This document shows positions 52,608 to 61,919 of a stretch of DNA of 64,000 bases, one piece after another. The notes under the pieces were generated by a model. That model saw nothing but the letters and a program-made list of their open reading frames with translations. It did not search any database and was not told where the DNA came from. The stretch is from Macrococcoides animalis (GTDB lineage: Bacteria > Bacillota > Bacilli > Staphylococcales > Staphylococcaceae). Each line of letters begins with the position of its first letter. Position 1 is the first letter of the stretch. The position numbers and the translations under genes were made by a program. The stretch lies in assembly GCF_047425875.1 (NCBI RefSeq), contig NZ_CP179727.1, positions 310,001 to 374,000 of the forward strand, written 5' to 3'.

Positions 52608-53539
52608 TATTTTTTACCTCGCTTAGAACGTTTTTCCCAAATCAATAACTGTAATTTACCTAATTTCGAATTGCGTAAGTTTTCTAACCTTTTTAAAATT
52701 CGTGCATTAAGTTCTCGTTGCTTATTTATTTTCTTTTCTAAAGCAATATTTTCATTTAATAATTTAGTTAAAATTATTTTAACTTTATTTTGTTCATTGA
52801 TGTAAATATGAGCTTTATGTTGTTCGAGTATGAAAGATTCAGTCGTATTATGTACAATATTATTTGGTAGATTTGCATTTTCTAAGGCATCAAAGTTCAC
52901 CCAACCTGCTACCATATTTTGTTTAATCTTTGCACGCTTTAATCTCGGGAAGATACCTTGAATTGTTATCTCTTCATTTGGATCTAGTTGATTAAAAGTT
53001 ATTGTTTCATCCATTTTAGAAGTAACATATAATACAATATCGTTCCCTTTAACTTTACTTTGAATATCTACCGTATGCAGACGGTCTACAACGTGGGATG
53101 GGGCAAAAGCAACGAATGTGTTTTTTCTAAAAATCGCTTCTAATAATTCTCCTTCATGATAAGCATAAAATCGGCTAAAAACTTGATAACGTTGGAAGTA
53201 TAAATTGTAATCTCCATTTTTATTAATCAACTTATTAATTGATGGGGAATAGAATTTTTCGTATTCTACTTCTATCTTTTCCTCAGGTTTATTGTATAAA
53301 GGGATAGAATTTTCAAAAGCAATCCACCCAACAATTATCTCACCTTGCTCAATTAATACTTTTTTTATGCCCTCTTCTTCTACATGTTTGATGACACTTG
53401 CAATTTTATTATTATAGTCTTTAACTTCTCCGATAATATCAGTCATTTCTTGATCTGAATAAATTGCATTCTCTGTATTTTCATTCACTAAAATGTGATC
53501 TAAATACTCACTATTTTCATGTAGCCAATTCGAATTCAT
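52607..53539 (-). CDS. Uncharacterised protein with GW/SH3-like segments and C-terminal coiled coil
   Basis: 310 residues, no signal peptide. Repeated beta-rich segments resemble GW/SH3b modules: VGWIAFENSIPLYNKP (about 69-85), VAFAPSHVVDRL (about 148) and VAGWVNFDALE (about 215). The end (about 245-310) is a basic coiled coil with LRNSKLGKLQLL, seen also at the tails of some glycosyltransferases. Not recognised as a named family. It overlaps the bifunctional glycosyltransferase start (TAATG), so a partner or scaffold role is likely (inference). Confidence 0.65.
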   Translation of the reverse strand: MNSNWLHENSEYLDHILVNENTENAIYSDQEMTDIIGEVKDYNNKIASVIKHVEEEGIKKVLIEQGEIIVGWIAFENSIPLYNKPEEKIEVEYEKFYSPSINKLINKNGDYNLYFQRYQVFSRFYAYHEGELLEAIFRKNTFVAFAPSHVVDRLHTVDIQSKVKGNDIVLYVTSKMDETITFNQLDPNEEITIQGIFPRLKRAKIKQNMVAGWVNFDALENANLPNNIVHNTTESFILEQHKAHIYINEQNKVKIILTKLLNENIALEKKINKQRELNARILKRLENLRNSKLGKLQLLIWEKRSKRGKK

Positions 53540-53600
53540 GTTCCACCTCGTAATTTATTTTATTAATTTTTCTCTAAATATCATATCATTCTAGAAGAAA

Positions 53601-55388
53601 TTATGTGTGTAAGTACAACGTTCCTGCCTTAACCCAAGAGTTTGTTGTCGTTGGTTTATGATATTTAATTTCTATGTCATATCTTTCATTTGCTTGTAAC
53701 AAAATGCCTTTACTCAAATCAACAATATCTAGTACTTTTTTCTCCTCATTATTCGTTATAGATACACTGATATAATTTCTGCCTGCTTCTTTTTCATAAG
53801 TAGAATACAACTTAGTTTCTTTTTCGTTTAATATAGATAATCTATAGCGTATCATTTGGGTATCTTTTAAATTTACATTTGGTATTAGTGCTATCGTATG
53901 ATCTTTGTAGTCAAAATTAAATTTAAAATTAATTACTTCTTCTACACCAGCATCTTTAGCTATTGTTGACATAATTTTATTTCTTTCTAATTCATATAAA
54001 TTTCCATTAACATTACCTTCAAAAAAGTTTAATATCGGCCAGTATGCATCAATCAAATCTTTATGTAATAAATGATACTTTCTAATTTCATAAGGTAATT
54101 GAAGCAATATATTCAAAGTACTTCTATCATTTAAATAGTTGAAATAATCCATTACCCTATCAGTCTCTTTTATAAGTTGACTATGCCAATTACCCATTCT
54201 AGAATCAATATGAATAACATCTAAAGTACGAATAATATTCTCTGGTTCAATTTCAGTTTCTGTTCGTGTAAGATATGCATCAATAGCAGCTTTAGCTTCA
54301 TCTTCAGATTTAATTGTTTTAATTTGCTTATGTTGCAAATAATCATATAAATCTGTAATGGTTAATTTCTTTGTTAAGAACGCTTTGGGATAATCAAATT
54401 TAGCATTTGAATAAATCACACTTCTAAATTGTAATACATCCTCTGGTTCATCTTTAAATTTTTCCTCAAATATTTCAGCAATTGGATGATTAAACACTGT
54501 TCCGGTAACATCATACATATTTTTAGAGAATTCCTTATCAGCTTGGTCCACTTGAAACTCAATCAATTCATGATCAATATTTAGATTATTGACAAGTCTT
54601 TCTACAATTAATTTATCCGTCTTATATATGTTCTTTGCTCTTTTGTTCGTTATTGCTTCAATTTCTTTAATATAAGTAAATGTTTTTACAGGTTTATTTA
54701 TTGGCTTAGTCAATGCTAATGTACATTTCGAATCGACTCCACCAGTAATACTTACCAAAAGATTATTCTTTACTAAGTCTAGCGCAACGTTCAAATTATT
54801 AATTTGTAATTTCAATTTATCTAAAATTTCCTCGTAATTAAGTTCCTTTATTTCTGGATTAGGAAAAATACGCGCTTTACTCTGTCCAATTATCAATTTA
54901 TTTGAAGGCACGAGCTTATAAACATCAGCATACCTTGAATAATCGAGTGTTTTAGTTGAAGAATACATCTTCTTATTACCAAAAATATCACCTATTAATT
55001 TATCGTGAGATGATACGATTTTTAAGTCTGCAGTATAATAAGGCGATCTAAATCCTGCGGCATCAGAAAATACTTCTATGCCATTTTCAGTATCTTTTAT
55101 AATAACAAAACTACCATTTAAATGATTAATATTATGGGATGTTGCAGAAAGTTGTTCATTAAGTACACTTTCTAAAATCTGTTCACTATTCATTTCTGGA
55201 GCTGTATTATCAAATGCATAACCTAATAAATATGCCTTACCTAAGTTTGAATGATGAGACGAGACATTCGTGTCTTCTGAAACATACAATGTATATCCAT
55301 TTGAAAGTGAATGACTATTTTGAAGATGCTCATTTTCAATTTTTTCATTAGTGATTAAAAATGCTTTAGGTATTAAATAGTTAAACAT
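53601..55388 (-). CDS. Asparagine-synthetase-like ligase lacking the glutaminase cysteine
   Basis: 595 residues with an AsnB layout: an N-terminal Ntn-hydrolase-like half (GKAYLLGYAFDN, SFVIIKDTENGIEVFSDAAGFRSPYY) and an ATP-pyrophosphatase half with SITGGVDSK (PP-loop, about residue 205-213). Residue 2 is Phe instead of the catalytic Cys, so glutamine hydrolysis is not expected. Amidation or amide ligation of an acidic sugar or amino group is plausible given wecC in the locus (inference). A C-terminal beta-rich extension (about 480-595) is unusual. Confidence 0.8.
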   Translation of the reverse strand: MFNYLIPKAFLITNEKIENEHLQNSHSLSNGYTLYVSEDTNVSSHHSNLGKAYLLGYAFDNTAPEMNSEQILESVLNEQLSATSHNINHLNGSFVIIKDTENGIEVFSDAAGFRSPYYTADLKIVSSHDKLIGDIFGNKKMYSSTKTLDYSRYADVYKLVPSNKLIIGQSKARIFPNPEIKELNYEEILDKLKLQINNLNVALDLVKNNLLVSITGGVDSKCTLALTKPINKPVKTFTYIKEIEAITNKRAKNIYKTDKLIVERLVNNLNIDHELIEFQVDQADKEFSKNMYDVTGTVFNHPIAEIFEEKFKDEPEDVLQFRSVIYSNAKFDYPKAFLTKKLTITDLYDYLQHKQIKTIKSEDEAKAAIDAYLTRTETEIEPENIIRTLDVIHIDSRMGNWHSQLIKETDRVMDYFNYLNDRSTLNILLQLPYEIRKYHLLHKDLIDAYWPILNFFEGNVNGNLYELERNKIMSTIAKDAGVEEVINFKFNFDYKDHTIALIPNVNLKDTQMIRYRLSILNEKETKLYSTYEKEAGRNYISVSITNNEEKKVLDIVDLSKGILLQANERYDIEIKYHKPTTTNSWVKAGTLYLHT

Positions 55389-55401
55389 TAGTATTCTCCT
55401 G

Positions 55402-56604
55402 TCATTTAATTTTCATAAGTTCTATAAGCGATTTAATATTCTTATCCCAAATGAGATGTTGTTTGGTAAATATTTTACATTGTTCACTGAAGTTGTGATA
55501 TTCGTTTAAATTATTATTCATTTTTTGAATGATATTAATAATCTCATCAACACTTACCTTTTCTTTAGCAAACCCAAGTCCATTTTTATTAATCATTTCT
55601 TGTGCTTCATTACCTATATTTGAAACAACAGGCACACCTAAACTTATCGAATCAATAATTTTTCCAGGTAATATATTCATAAAAATATCATCTTCTATTA
55701 AAAGTGATAGGGATACATGTCTTGCCTTCATAAATTTTAAGCAATCAAGTCTAGGTAATACATCATAAATTGTTACATGTTGTAACCTCAAAGATTTTAC
55801 TGCTTTTTTGAATTCATTTGCATGTAATCCATATACGATGGCATCAAATTTAATATTTAGATCGTTTAATCTTTGTGCAATATCTAATAATTCATCAGCA
55901 TTTTGTGCAAAACCTAGATTTCCTGAGTAGAAAACAGTAAAATTATCTACTTTTTGTATATCAAGAAGAGCATTTAGTTCATTTTGATTAATACTATTAG
56001 GTAAATATAGCATTGGTTTAGATTTTTGTTTTAATTTATTTTCAATATGCGTCTTAAATCCTAAATGATTAAATATAATTTTGTCACTCTTATTGTATAT
56101 ATAACGTTCCAAATAATTTAATACCGGTGAAAATATATTAATCCATTTTATATCAAGTGCATAAATACTGTCCGGCCACAAATCTCTGATATCTAGAATG
56201 ACTTCAGATTTAATTTTTCTTTTTAATGGAGCAATTGCAAGTGGCATAAATATGTTTGGGCTTGTCACCAAGATAGTATCGTATTCTTTATGATGATGCT
56301 TAATAAATTGATATGTACTCTTCATTATTTCTAAATAGTATAATATTCTCTTAATATGTGAATTAGACTGTTTGTCTAGATGTGTCTTAATTCTATACAC
56401 TTGATTTTTTCTATTATTTATATACTCATCATTCCAATACTCATCCGTCTGATACATAGTAGCATTTGGATATGAAGGGTCTGAAGTTAAAACATCAGCA
56501 TGCACACTTTTCTGATTTAGCAATGAAAATATATTTTTAAAGCGGTTAGCACCGCTACCGATTTCGGGATAAAAGTTTTGAGTAACCAATAATACTCGAT
56601 TCAT
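55402..56604 (-). CDS. Family 4 glycosyltransferase (WbuB-like)
   Basis: About 400 residues. VLLVTQNFYPEIGSGANRF, VTSPNIFMPL, DIRDLWPDSIYAL, FYSGNLGFAQNADELLD and the donor-domain end PGKIIDSISLGVPVVS are typical of WbuB-type GT4 enzymes acting on GlcNAc- or FucNAc-type acceptors. The ATG at 56604 (MNRVLLVTQ) has GGAG 7 nt upstream; the frame opens further upstream without support. Followed by the AsnB-like gene. Confidence 0.9.
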   Translation of the reverse strand: MNRVLLVTQNFYPEIGSGANRFKNIFSLLNQKSVHADVLTSDPSYPNATMYQTDEYWNDEYINNRKNQVYRIKTHLDKQSNSHIKRILYYLEIMKSTYQFIKHHHKEYDTILVTSPNIFMPLAIAPLKRKIKSEVILDIRDLWPDSIYALDIKWINIFSPVLNYLERYIYNKSDKIIFNHLGFKTHIENKLKQKSKPMLYLPNSINQNELNALLDIQKVDNFTVFYSGNLGFAQNADELLDIAQRLNDLNIKFDAIVYGLHANEFKKAVKSLRLQHVTIYDVLPRLDCLKFMKARHVSLSLLIEDDIFMNILPGKIIDSISLGVPVVSNIGNEAQEMINKNGLGFAKEKVSVDEIINIIQKMNNNLNEYHNFSEQCKIFTKQHLIWDKNIKSLIELMKIK

Positions 56605-56720
56605 CTTATAACTCCATTCATGATAACTTTGACTTACGTAGTAACGTTTACTTGAATATATTATAACAATAAATAGCATGTTAATATATTAATAATGCAA
56701 CGTTTAATTTAATAATAAAT

Positions 56721-56749
56721 AACCGTAAATATTAATTACATTTACGGTT
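56721..56749 (-). terminator. Terminator-like hairpin after the GT4 gene at 56757
   Basis: A 10-bp perfect stem (AACCGTAAAT / ATTTACGGTT) with a 9-nt loop; on the minus strand the tail is ATTTATTATT. Weak U-run, so partial termination. Confidence 0.55.
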
Positions 56750-56756
56750 TTAAAGA

Positions 56757-58040
56757 TTATAAAGTGTTATAAACTTCTAGTAGTTTTTCTTTTTCATTGT
56801 CCCAGTTATAAATTTTCTTGATTTCTTTACACTTTTCACTATATTGATTACGCAAATCTTCATCTGCAACTAATTTATTAACAGCTTCTGCAATTTGATT
56901 TATGTCGTGACTATCAACAGTAATTCCAACACCTTGATCTACAACAGCTTTAACTTCCGGAAAATTGCAACTCACAACTGGAACATGCGCCATAATGTAT
57001 TCAAATAATTTATTTGAACTAGCTGAATAATGATTAAAACAAATATTTTGTAGCACTTGGAAACCTAGGTATGCTTGTTTCGTGTATGAAGGTAATGCTT
57101 TAAAATGTACCTTCTCAATAAACTTAATACGATCACTTACAGGACTTTTTGCAGCCAGTTCTTTTAATGTCTTCTCTAACTTACCAGCACCTAAAAATAC
57201 AAGTGTGCCTTCTTTTATTTGTGGCATCATTTCGATTAATAACTCTAAACCACGACCTTGTTGAAGTCCGCCTTGGTATAACAAGATCTTTTCATCTTTA
57301 GATAAACCAAGCTCTGCATGTAAATCTACGTCTGGTTTATCTTCAATATTATAAAGCTCAGAATAATTATAAAGGGTATGCGGGTAAAAACCATAAAGCT
57401 CCTCATTCTTCTTCGCACGCGTATGGTTTTCTACCATCATTTCGTCCACAAATTTAATCATTAATGACTCAAAAAATTTAATTGTTTTCGGATTATAACC
57501 AGTCCTTGACGTTTGGACTTCATGAGAATCGTAGACTAACTTTTTCGGTTTTAATCTCAACTTAGAACAAATAATCCCTTGTGGTAAGGTATTTAAATCA
57601 TTTGAATGATATATATCAGCATTATCTCTATAGCCTTTAACAATCATCCGACCAATAATTGCAGCATTTACTATATTTTTACGGACTTTTCTTAACTTCA
57701 CACTTAATGCCATCATTAATAGTAAAGAAGCAAAGTAAATCAATAACATTATATTGAAATACAATAATGTTACACCAATAATTGTGCTTACTGTTCCTAC
57801 TTTTATCAAAAATGTATTTTTATCATTTTGATATGCTGTAATAAATGAAGGATAACGTTGTACACGAGAAACATTGAAGTTTTCTTTTACTTTTTCTTCT
57901 CGTAATACAGAATCATCTTTTGGATTATCAATAGCAATTAAATGTACATCGTAATTATTATCAGATAACGTCGTACATTCACGGTTAACACGCGCATCAT
58001 TCGTAAAATGATTCCAAACAAACATCGTAACTTTTTTCAA
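56757..58040 (-). CDS. Family 4 glycosyltransferase with embedded membrane hairpin
   Basis: About 427 residues. The acceptor half has FVWNHFTNDARVNRE and YHSNDLNTLPQG; the donor half has LLYQGGLQQGRGLELLIE and SASSNKLFEYIMAHVPVVSCNFPE. Two adjacent hydrophobic segments (about 80-118) interrupt the N-terminal domain and should tether the enzyme to the membrane. The TTG at 58040 (MKKVTMFVW) is preferred with AAGGTGA upstream; the frame reaches 58055. Confidence 0.88.
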   Translation of the reverse strand: MKKVTMFVWNHFTNDARVNRECTTLSDNNYDVHLIAIDNPKDDSVLREEKVKENFNVSRVQRYPSFITAYQNDKNTFLIKVGTVSTIIGVTLLYFNIMLLIYFASLLLMMALSVKLRKVRKNIVNAAIIGRMIVKGYRDNADIYHSNDLNTLPQGIICSKLRLKPKKLVYDSHEVQTSRTGYNPKTIKFFESLMIKFVDEMMVENHTRAKKNEELYGFYPHTLYNYSELYNIEDKPDVDLHAELGLSKDEKILLYQGGLQQGRGLELLIEMMPQIKEGTLVFLGAGKLEKTLKELAAKSPVSDRIKFIEKVHFKALPSYTKQAYLGFQVLQNICFNHYSASSNKLFEYIMAHVPVVSCNFPEVKAVVDQGVGITVDSHDINQIAEAVNKLVADEDLRNQYSEKCKEIKKIYNWDNEKEKLLEVYNTL

Positions 58041-58129
58041 ATTCTTCACCTTCAAATAATAATTTTTTATTTTAATATTTTTTTATTCTAACATATTGTA
58101 CATCAATACAAAGTAATAATGAAATAAAA

Positions 58130-58164
58130 GAGAAGCAATGGACGGTATTTGTCCAATGCTTCTC
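58130..58164 (-). terminator. Terminator of the SGNH gene
   Basis: On the minus strand a 14-bp stem (GAGAAGCATTGGAC with GTCCATTGCTTCTC, one mismatch) is followed by TTTTATTTC. Confidence 0.82.
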
Positions 58165-58185
58165 ATAATGTTTAACCTTATATTT

Positions 58186-59100
58186 CTATAACCCATTAGC
58201 CATTTTTTCAGCCCTGATTTCTTTTAAATAAGGATATAAATCTTTAAATATATAATGATAGAAAGTTCTTGAATAAGTATTAGTCATGTGATGCTTATCA
58301 CGCATAATAGTTATATTACCTTGAGTTGGATTACAGTATCGCCCTTTGTTACATATTAAATTCGTATAATCCACATACTTTACATTAGGCTCAGCTTGGA
58401 TTTTTTTCGCCCAATTTGGACTTGGTGGTATATGAGATTTTGCAACTTTACACTTTGTCGAATCCCTACCGTAAGCACGTATACAATCTGGTACTTGAGA
58501 TTTAAAATAAGGTGTATCTCTAATTGCAAACACTTTAATATTATGATTATTTAATTCTCTAAATTTATTAATTATGCCAGTGTCATGTCTATATCCTGTT
58601 TGAGTGTTATTTGCCTTTGTTAGTACAACATCAGGTTTATATTTTACAATTGCAGGAATAACTGTTTTGTTCCATTTATTACAACTTGCATAATTACTTT
58701 TTTGCGTCGTTGTTAATGTACAACCACTTTTAGTAGCTAATAAAACTCTAATCTTATATTGATAAGCAAATTTTTCCACTGCTGCTAACCAATGAGAAGA
58801 ATGTGAATCACCAATAATTGCAACTGTATAATTATACCCTGTTTTTCTACCATACTTACAAATCTTTTTTGGATAACTACCATATTTTCCAGCGTGACAC
58901 CCATCTAAAAATCCTTGATTATGATCACTAAATGCGTTAATTGTTGATGGACGTAAAGTCCTTAAAGGATAACTACTCTTCTTATTTTCTAATACACCAG
59001 GATATTGTGAAATACTAAGTTCACTTGCATCTGCTTTGTGATTTAATATTGCTGTCATCACAAGAATAAATGACCAAAATAAAATTACTATTTTTTTCAT
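58186..59100 (-). CDS. Secreted SGNH-domain protein, probable O-acetyltransferase or esterase
   Basis: About 304 residues with a cleavable signal peptide (MKKIVILFWSF...NHKADA, cut near residue 25). It resembles the extracellular SGNH domain at the C-terminus of OafA-type acyltransferases: IGDSHSSHW (Ser nucleophile, about residue 92), a middle Asn in KANNTQTG and the late catalytic pair in MRDKHHMTNTYSR (about 267). Six or more cysteines could form disulfides. The ATG at 59100 has GGGAG upstream. No membrane acyltransferase partner is adjacent. Confidence 0.82.
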   Translation of the reverse strand: MKKIVILFWSFILVMTAILNHKADASELSISQYPGVLENKKSSYPLRTLRPSTINAFSDHNQGFLDGCHAGKYGSYPKKICKYGRKTGYNYTVAIIGDSHSSHWLAAVEKFAYQYKIRVLLATKSGCTLTTTQKSNYASCNKWNKTVIPAIVKYKPDVVLTKANNTQTGYRHDTGIINKFRELNNHNIKVFAIRDTPYFKSQVPDCIRAYGRDSTKCKVAKSHIPPSPNWAKKIQAEPNVKYVDYTNLICNKGRYCNPTQGNITIMRDKHHMTNTYSRTFYHYIFKDLYPYLKEIRAEKMANGL

Positions 59101-59211
59101 GTTTTTTGTACTCCCTGTCAATTTGTTAACTTCAACCATAATTATACAGTAACATTTTTATAAAGTGAATAATAATTTTAATTGTTAATAAATTTTATAT
59201 ATTTTTTTAAT

Positions 59212-59247
59212 AACAAATAAAAATACTAGGACAATATGTCCTAGTAT
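59212..59247 (-). terminator. Terminator of the TagGH unit
   Basis: On the minus strand ATACTAGGACA / TGTCCTAGTAT (11 bp) with a 3-nt loop is followed by TTTTATTTG. Confidence 0.9.
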
Positions 59248-59260
59248 ATAAAATCTAATT

Positions 59261-60160
59261 TCATGAAATAAACTGTAATATACTACTAAAAATAAATAGT
59301 CCAAATAATATTACAAATGTAAATACATTTAAAAAATCTACTTTATTTGTTTCTTTTTCAAGTGTTTGTCTTTCTTGTTGTTTTTCTATCATTTCTTTTT
59401 TGTACTGAATTTGGTCTTCTTTAGATTTTTCCTTAAAATTACGCATAAATTTTACATATTGGTAAATGACTTTTTTACATTCGCCATACTCAACAACTTC
59501 ACCAAAATTCAACCAAAGAGCTTTGTCACACATACGTTTTATTTGACCTGCTGAATGAGAAACAAAAAATATTGTTTTTCCTTGTTTTTGAAAATCCTTC
59601 ATTCGTTCAATACATTTATTTGAGAATGTTTCATCACCAACAGAAAGTGCTTCATCAACTATTAAAACATCAGGTTCTGTATGGATTGCAATTGCAAAAC
59701 CAAGTCTTGAGCGCATACCACTAGAATAACTCTTTATTGGCTGGTATATAAACTGATCCAATTCCGAAAAATCAACAATATCCTGAAATCGTTCATCTAT
59801 TTGTTGTTTTGTTAGTCCATGCATCATACATTTCATTCTAATATTTTCTTCACCTGTTAGTTCATTGTTAAGCCCTGCGGAAATAGCAATTAAAGAACTC
59901 CTACCTTCAATTTTTATTGAACCTGCAGTAGGTTGTGTCACCTCCGCAAGCAAATTACTCAACGTTGATTTACCTGACCCGTTTAAACCGATAATACCAA
60001 CTGATTCTCCTTCTTCTACTTTAAAACTTACATTTCTTAATGCAAAGTAAGGAGAAGATACTTTTTTCTTTCTGAAACTAAAAAGTGATATAATTTTATC
60101 TTTTTTACTTGTATTTAGGTCATAGACTTTAGATACATTATTAACCTCGACTTTACTCAT
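59261..60160 (-). CDS. tagH: Teichoic acid ABC transporter ATP-binding protein
   Basis: ATPase of the TagGH wall-polymer exporter. Walker A GLNGSGKST, ABC signature YSSGMRSRLGFAIA, Walker B VLIVDEALSVGDE and switch FVSHSAGQ. The IAISAGLNNELTG Q-loop region is characteristic of TagH. About 299 residues, with a C-terminal extension of charged helix plus one hydrophobic segment (FVILFGLFIFSSIL) longer than S. aureus TarH. The ATG at 60160 is preferred over 60166, which touches the GGATGG site. Confidence 0.94.
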   Translation of the reverse strand: MSKVEVNNVSKVYDLNTSKKDKIISLFSFRKKKVSSPYFALRNVSFKVEEGESVGIIGLNGSGKSTLSNLLAEVTQPTAGSIKIEGRSSLIAISAGLNNELTGEENIRMKCMMHGLTKQQIDERFQDIVDFSELDQFIYQPIKSYSSGMRSRLGFAIAIHTEPDVLIVDEALSVGDETFSNKCIERMKDFQKQGKTIFFVSHSAGQIKRMCDKALWLNFGEVVEYGECKKVIYQYVKFMRNFKEKSKEDQIQYKKEMIEKQQERQTLEKETNKVDFLNVFTFVILFGLFIFSSILQFIS

Positions 60161-60203
60161 GTACATCCATCCAAATCTATAATTATTTTCTTTATTTTTA
60201 GTA

Positions 60204-61013
60204 CTATAAATAATCTATTAATTTGTTTCTAAATTTAAAGTGAACTTGGCTACCAATAAAGATAAGTAATGAGCTAAGTGTCCAAAACCATAAATGGTCG
60301 TGCCAACTACCATAGATAATTACATCGCTCTTTGTAAAAGCAGACCTATAGATACCGACTAAAAACCCAAATGGATTGTAAGCATTAATTTTATGCATTA
60401 TTGGATTAGCATTTTCTAAAACCCAAAAAATTGGTGTTACGAAAAACGCCATTCTCATCACATTTTGCAATATATTTTTAGTATCTCTAATTAATATGAC
60501 CAACGTACTCATTATTAGTGAAAATCCAAAAATAAATGCATAACTAGCTACAACAAAATATAAAAACCAAAGGTAATGCCACCATGGTACTAGACCATTA
60601 TAAAGTGACAATACAAATAATATTGAAGATGTTATCAACAAATTAATTAATGTATTCATAAATGAAATTGATAATAATATACTTGATGGAAATTTCATTT
60701 TTGTAACAAGACTGATTTTTGATTGTATCGCACTTGAACCGCCCATGATTGATTGTGAAATAAATATCCATGGAAATAAACCGCTGATAAGGTGGATAAT
60801 AAATGGGATTTCGCCAACATCTGCTTTCGTACCACGCAAGCCTAAACCGAAAACAATATAATAAAGAACTACTTGTAAAAGTGGTTGTAAAAAGTTCCAA
60901 AAAACTCCTAAATAGTGATTAGAGTATGTACTTTTAATATTATATATAGCTAATTTATAAATCAGATTAACATGCGTTATTTGTTCCTTGAATAATGCAA
61001 TAAGTTCTTTCAA
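60204..61013 (-). CDS. tagG: Teichoic acid ABC transporter permease
   Basis: ABC-2 type permease, 269 residues with six membrane helices. The N-terminal YSNHYLGVFWNFLQPLLQVVLYYIVFG and the ISGLFPWIFISQSI segment are typical of TagG/TarG. Exports undecaprenyl-linked wall polymer. The start is TTG with GAAGG upstream. tagG directly precedes tagH (43 nt). Confidence 0.94.
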   Translation of the reverse strand: MKELIALFKEQITHVNLIYKLAIYNIKSTYSNHYLGVFWNFLQPLLQVVLYYIVFGLGLRGTKADVGEIPFIIHLISGLFPWIFISQSIMGGSSAIQSKISLVTKMKFPSSILLSISFMNTLINLLITSSILFVLSLYNGLVPWWHYLWFLYFVVASYAFIFGFSLIMSTLVILIRDTKNILQNVMRMAFFVTPIFWVLENANPIMHKINAYNPFGFLVGIYRSAFTKSDVIIYGSWHDHLWFWTLSSLLIFIGSQVHFKFRNKLIDYL

Positions 61014-61046
61014 AGTAGTTGCCTTCTTTCATTCTAATTAGATTCA

Positions 61047-61865
61047 TTATACATTAAGTTTCATATATCCCTTAACAATTGAATGAATCATACGAATCGT
61101 ATCTTCTTTACTAATAGGATCATGACCCATCTTATCATTATTGTAAAATATAAATTGAATTTTTCTACTTGGAATACTATATTTCTTAAGTGCTTCCATA
61201 AAAGGTTCGCAATGTTTCTTCATATCACCAACACATCTAGCATTTTGTATGTAATAGATTCGAGGTGTATTTCCGTTTCTTTTCATTGCATTGATTAAAG
61301 AGAATCTAACTGCAAACTTTTTCTTAATGTCTGTCTCTAGCATATCAGGAAAAACTGATTTAAATAGTTTATCTACTGCAATTTTATTATATCTAGTAAC
61401 ATATGTTTGTGGGTTGTTAGCAATAGCTGTAGCCCCTTTATGCAACGTTGCTAAATAAATAGACATAAAGCCACCTGCTGAAGAACCAAAATAATATACA
61501 TCTTTACTTTCTTTATTAATTATATCGCAAATCTTTGCAATTACTTCATAATAATCTTTAATATAATGCCTATCTTTAGTTCCGACTCCCCATCCAATTC
61601 GGAGCGAATTATTATGAACAGTTCTATCATCGATAAAGACTGCACTAAATTCATATTCCTCATGCCAAGAATTCCTCATAAAAACTGGAGGTGTGGCTTT
61701 AGAAGTATTAAACGCACCATTTGAAAATACTACTAATGGTTGAAATTTATCTTTTAACGCTAGTTTAAAATAAAAATCTATTCCATCTTTTATTACTTTA
61801 ATAGCTAAATTGTTATTTTTTATAATAAATTTTTTATTTAAATCTTCAAAATTTATTGTATTCAT
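61047..61865 (-). CDS. Alpha/beta-hydrolase-fold protein, copy 2
   Basis: About 272 residues. Same motif order as the copy at 49085: VVFSNGAFN, PPVFMRNSW, FIDDRTVHNNSLRIGWGVGTKDRH, FGSSAGGFMS (Ser nucleophile), NNPQTYV and MGHDPISK. No signal peptide. The ATG at 61865 (MNTINFEDL) has AAGGGGATAG upstream; the frame opens earlier at 61901. First gene of the polymer-export unit, 33 nt before tagG. Function unknown. Confidence 0.8.
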   Translation of the reverse strand: MNTINFEDLNKKFIIKNNNLAIKVIKDGIDFYFKLALKDKFQPLVVFSNGAFNTSKATPPVFMRNSWHEEYEFSAVFIDDRTVHNNSLRIGWGVGTKDRHYIKDYYEVIAKICDIINKESKDVYYFGSSAGGFMSIYLATLHKGATAIANNPQTYVTRYNKIAVDKLFKSVFPDMLETDIKKKFAVRFSLINAMKRNGNTPRIYYIQNARCVGDMKKHCEPFMEALKKYSIPSRKIQFIFYNNDKMGHDPISKEDTIRMIHSIVKGYMKLNV

Positions 61866-61919
61866 AAATACTATCCCCTTTTTAGAAGAATGTAAATCCA
61901 ATGTAGTGATGCAACTTTT

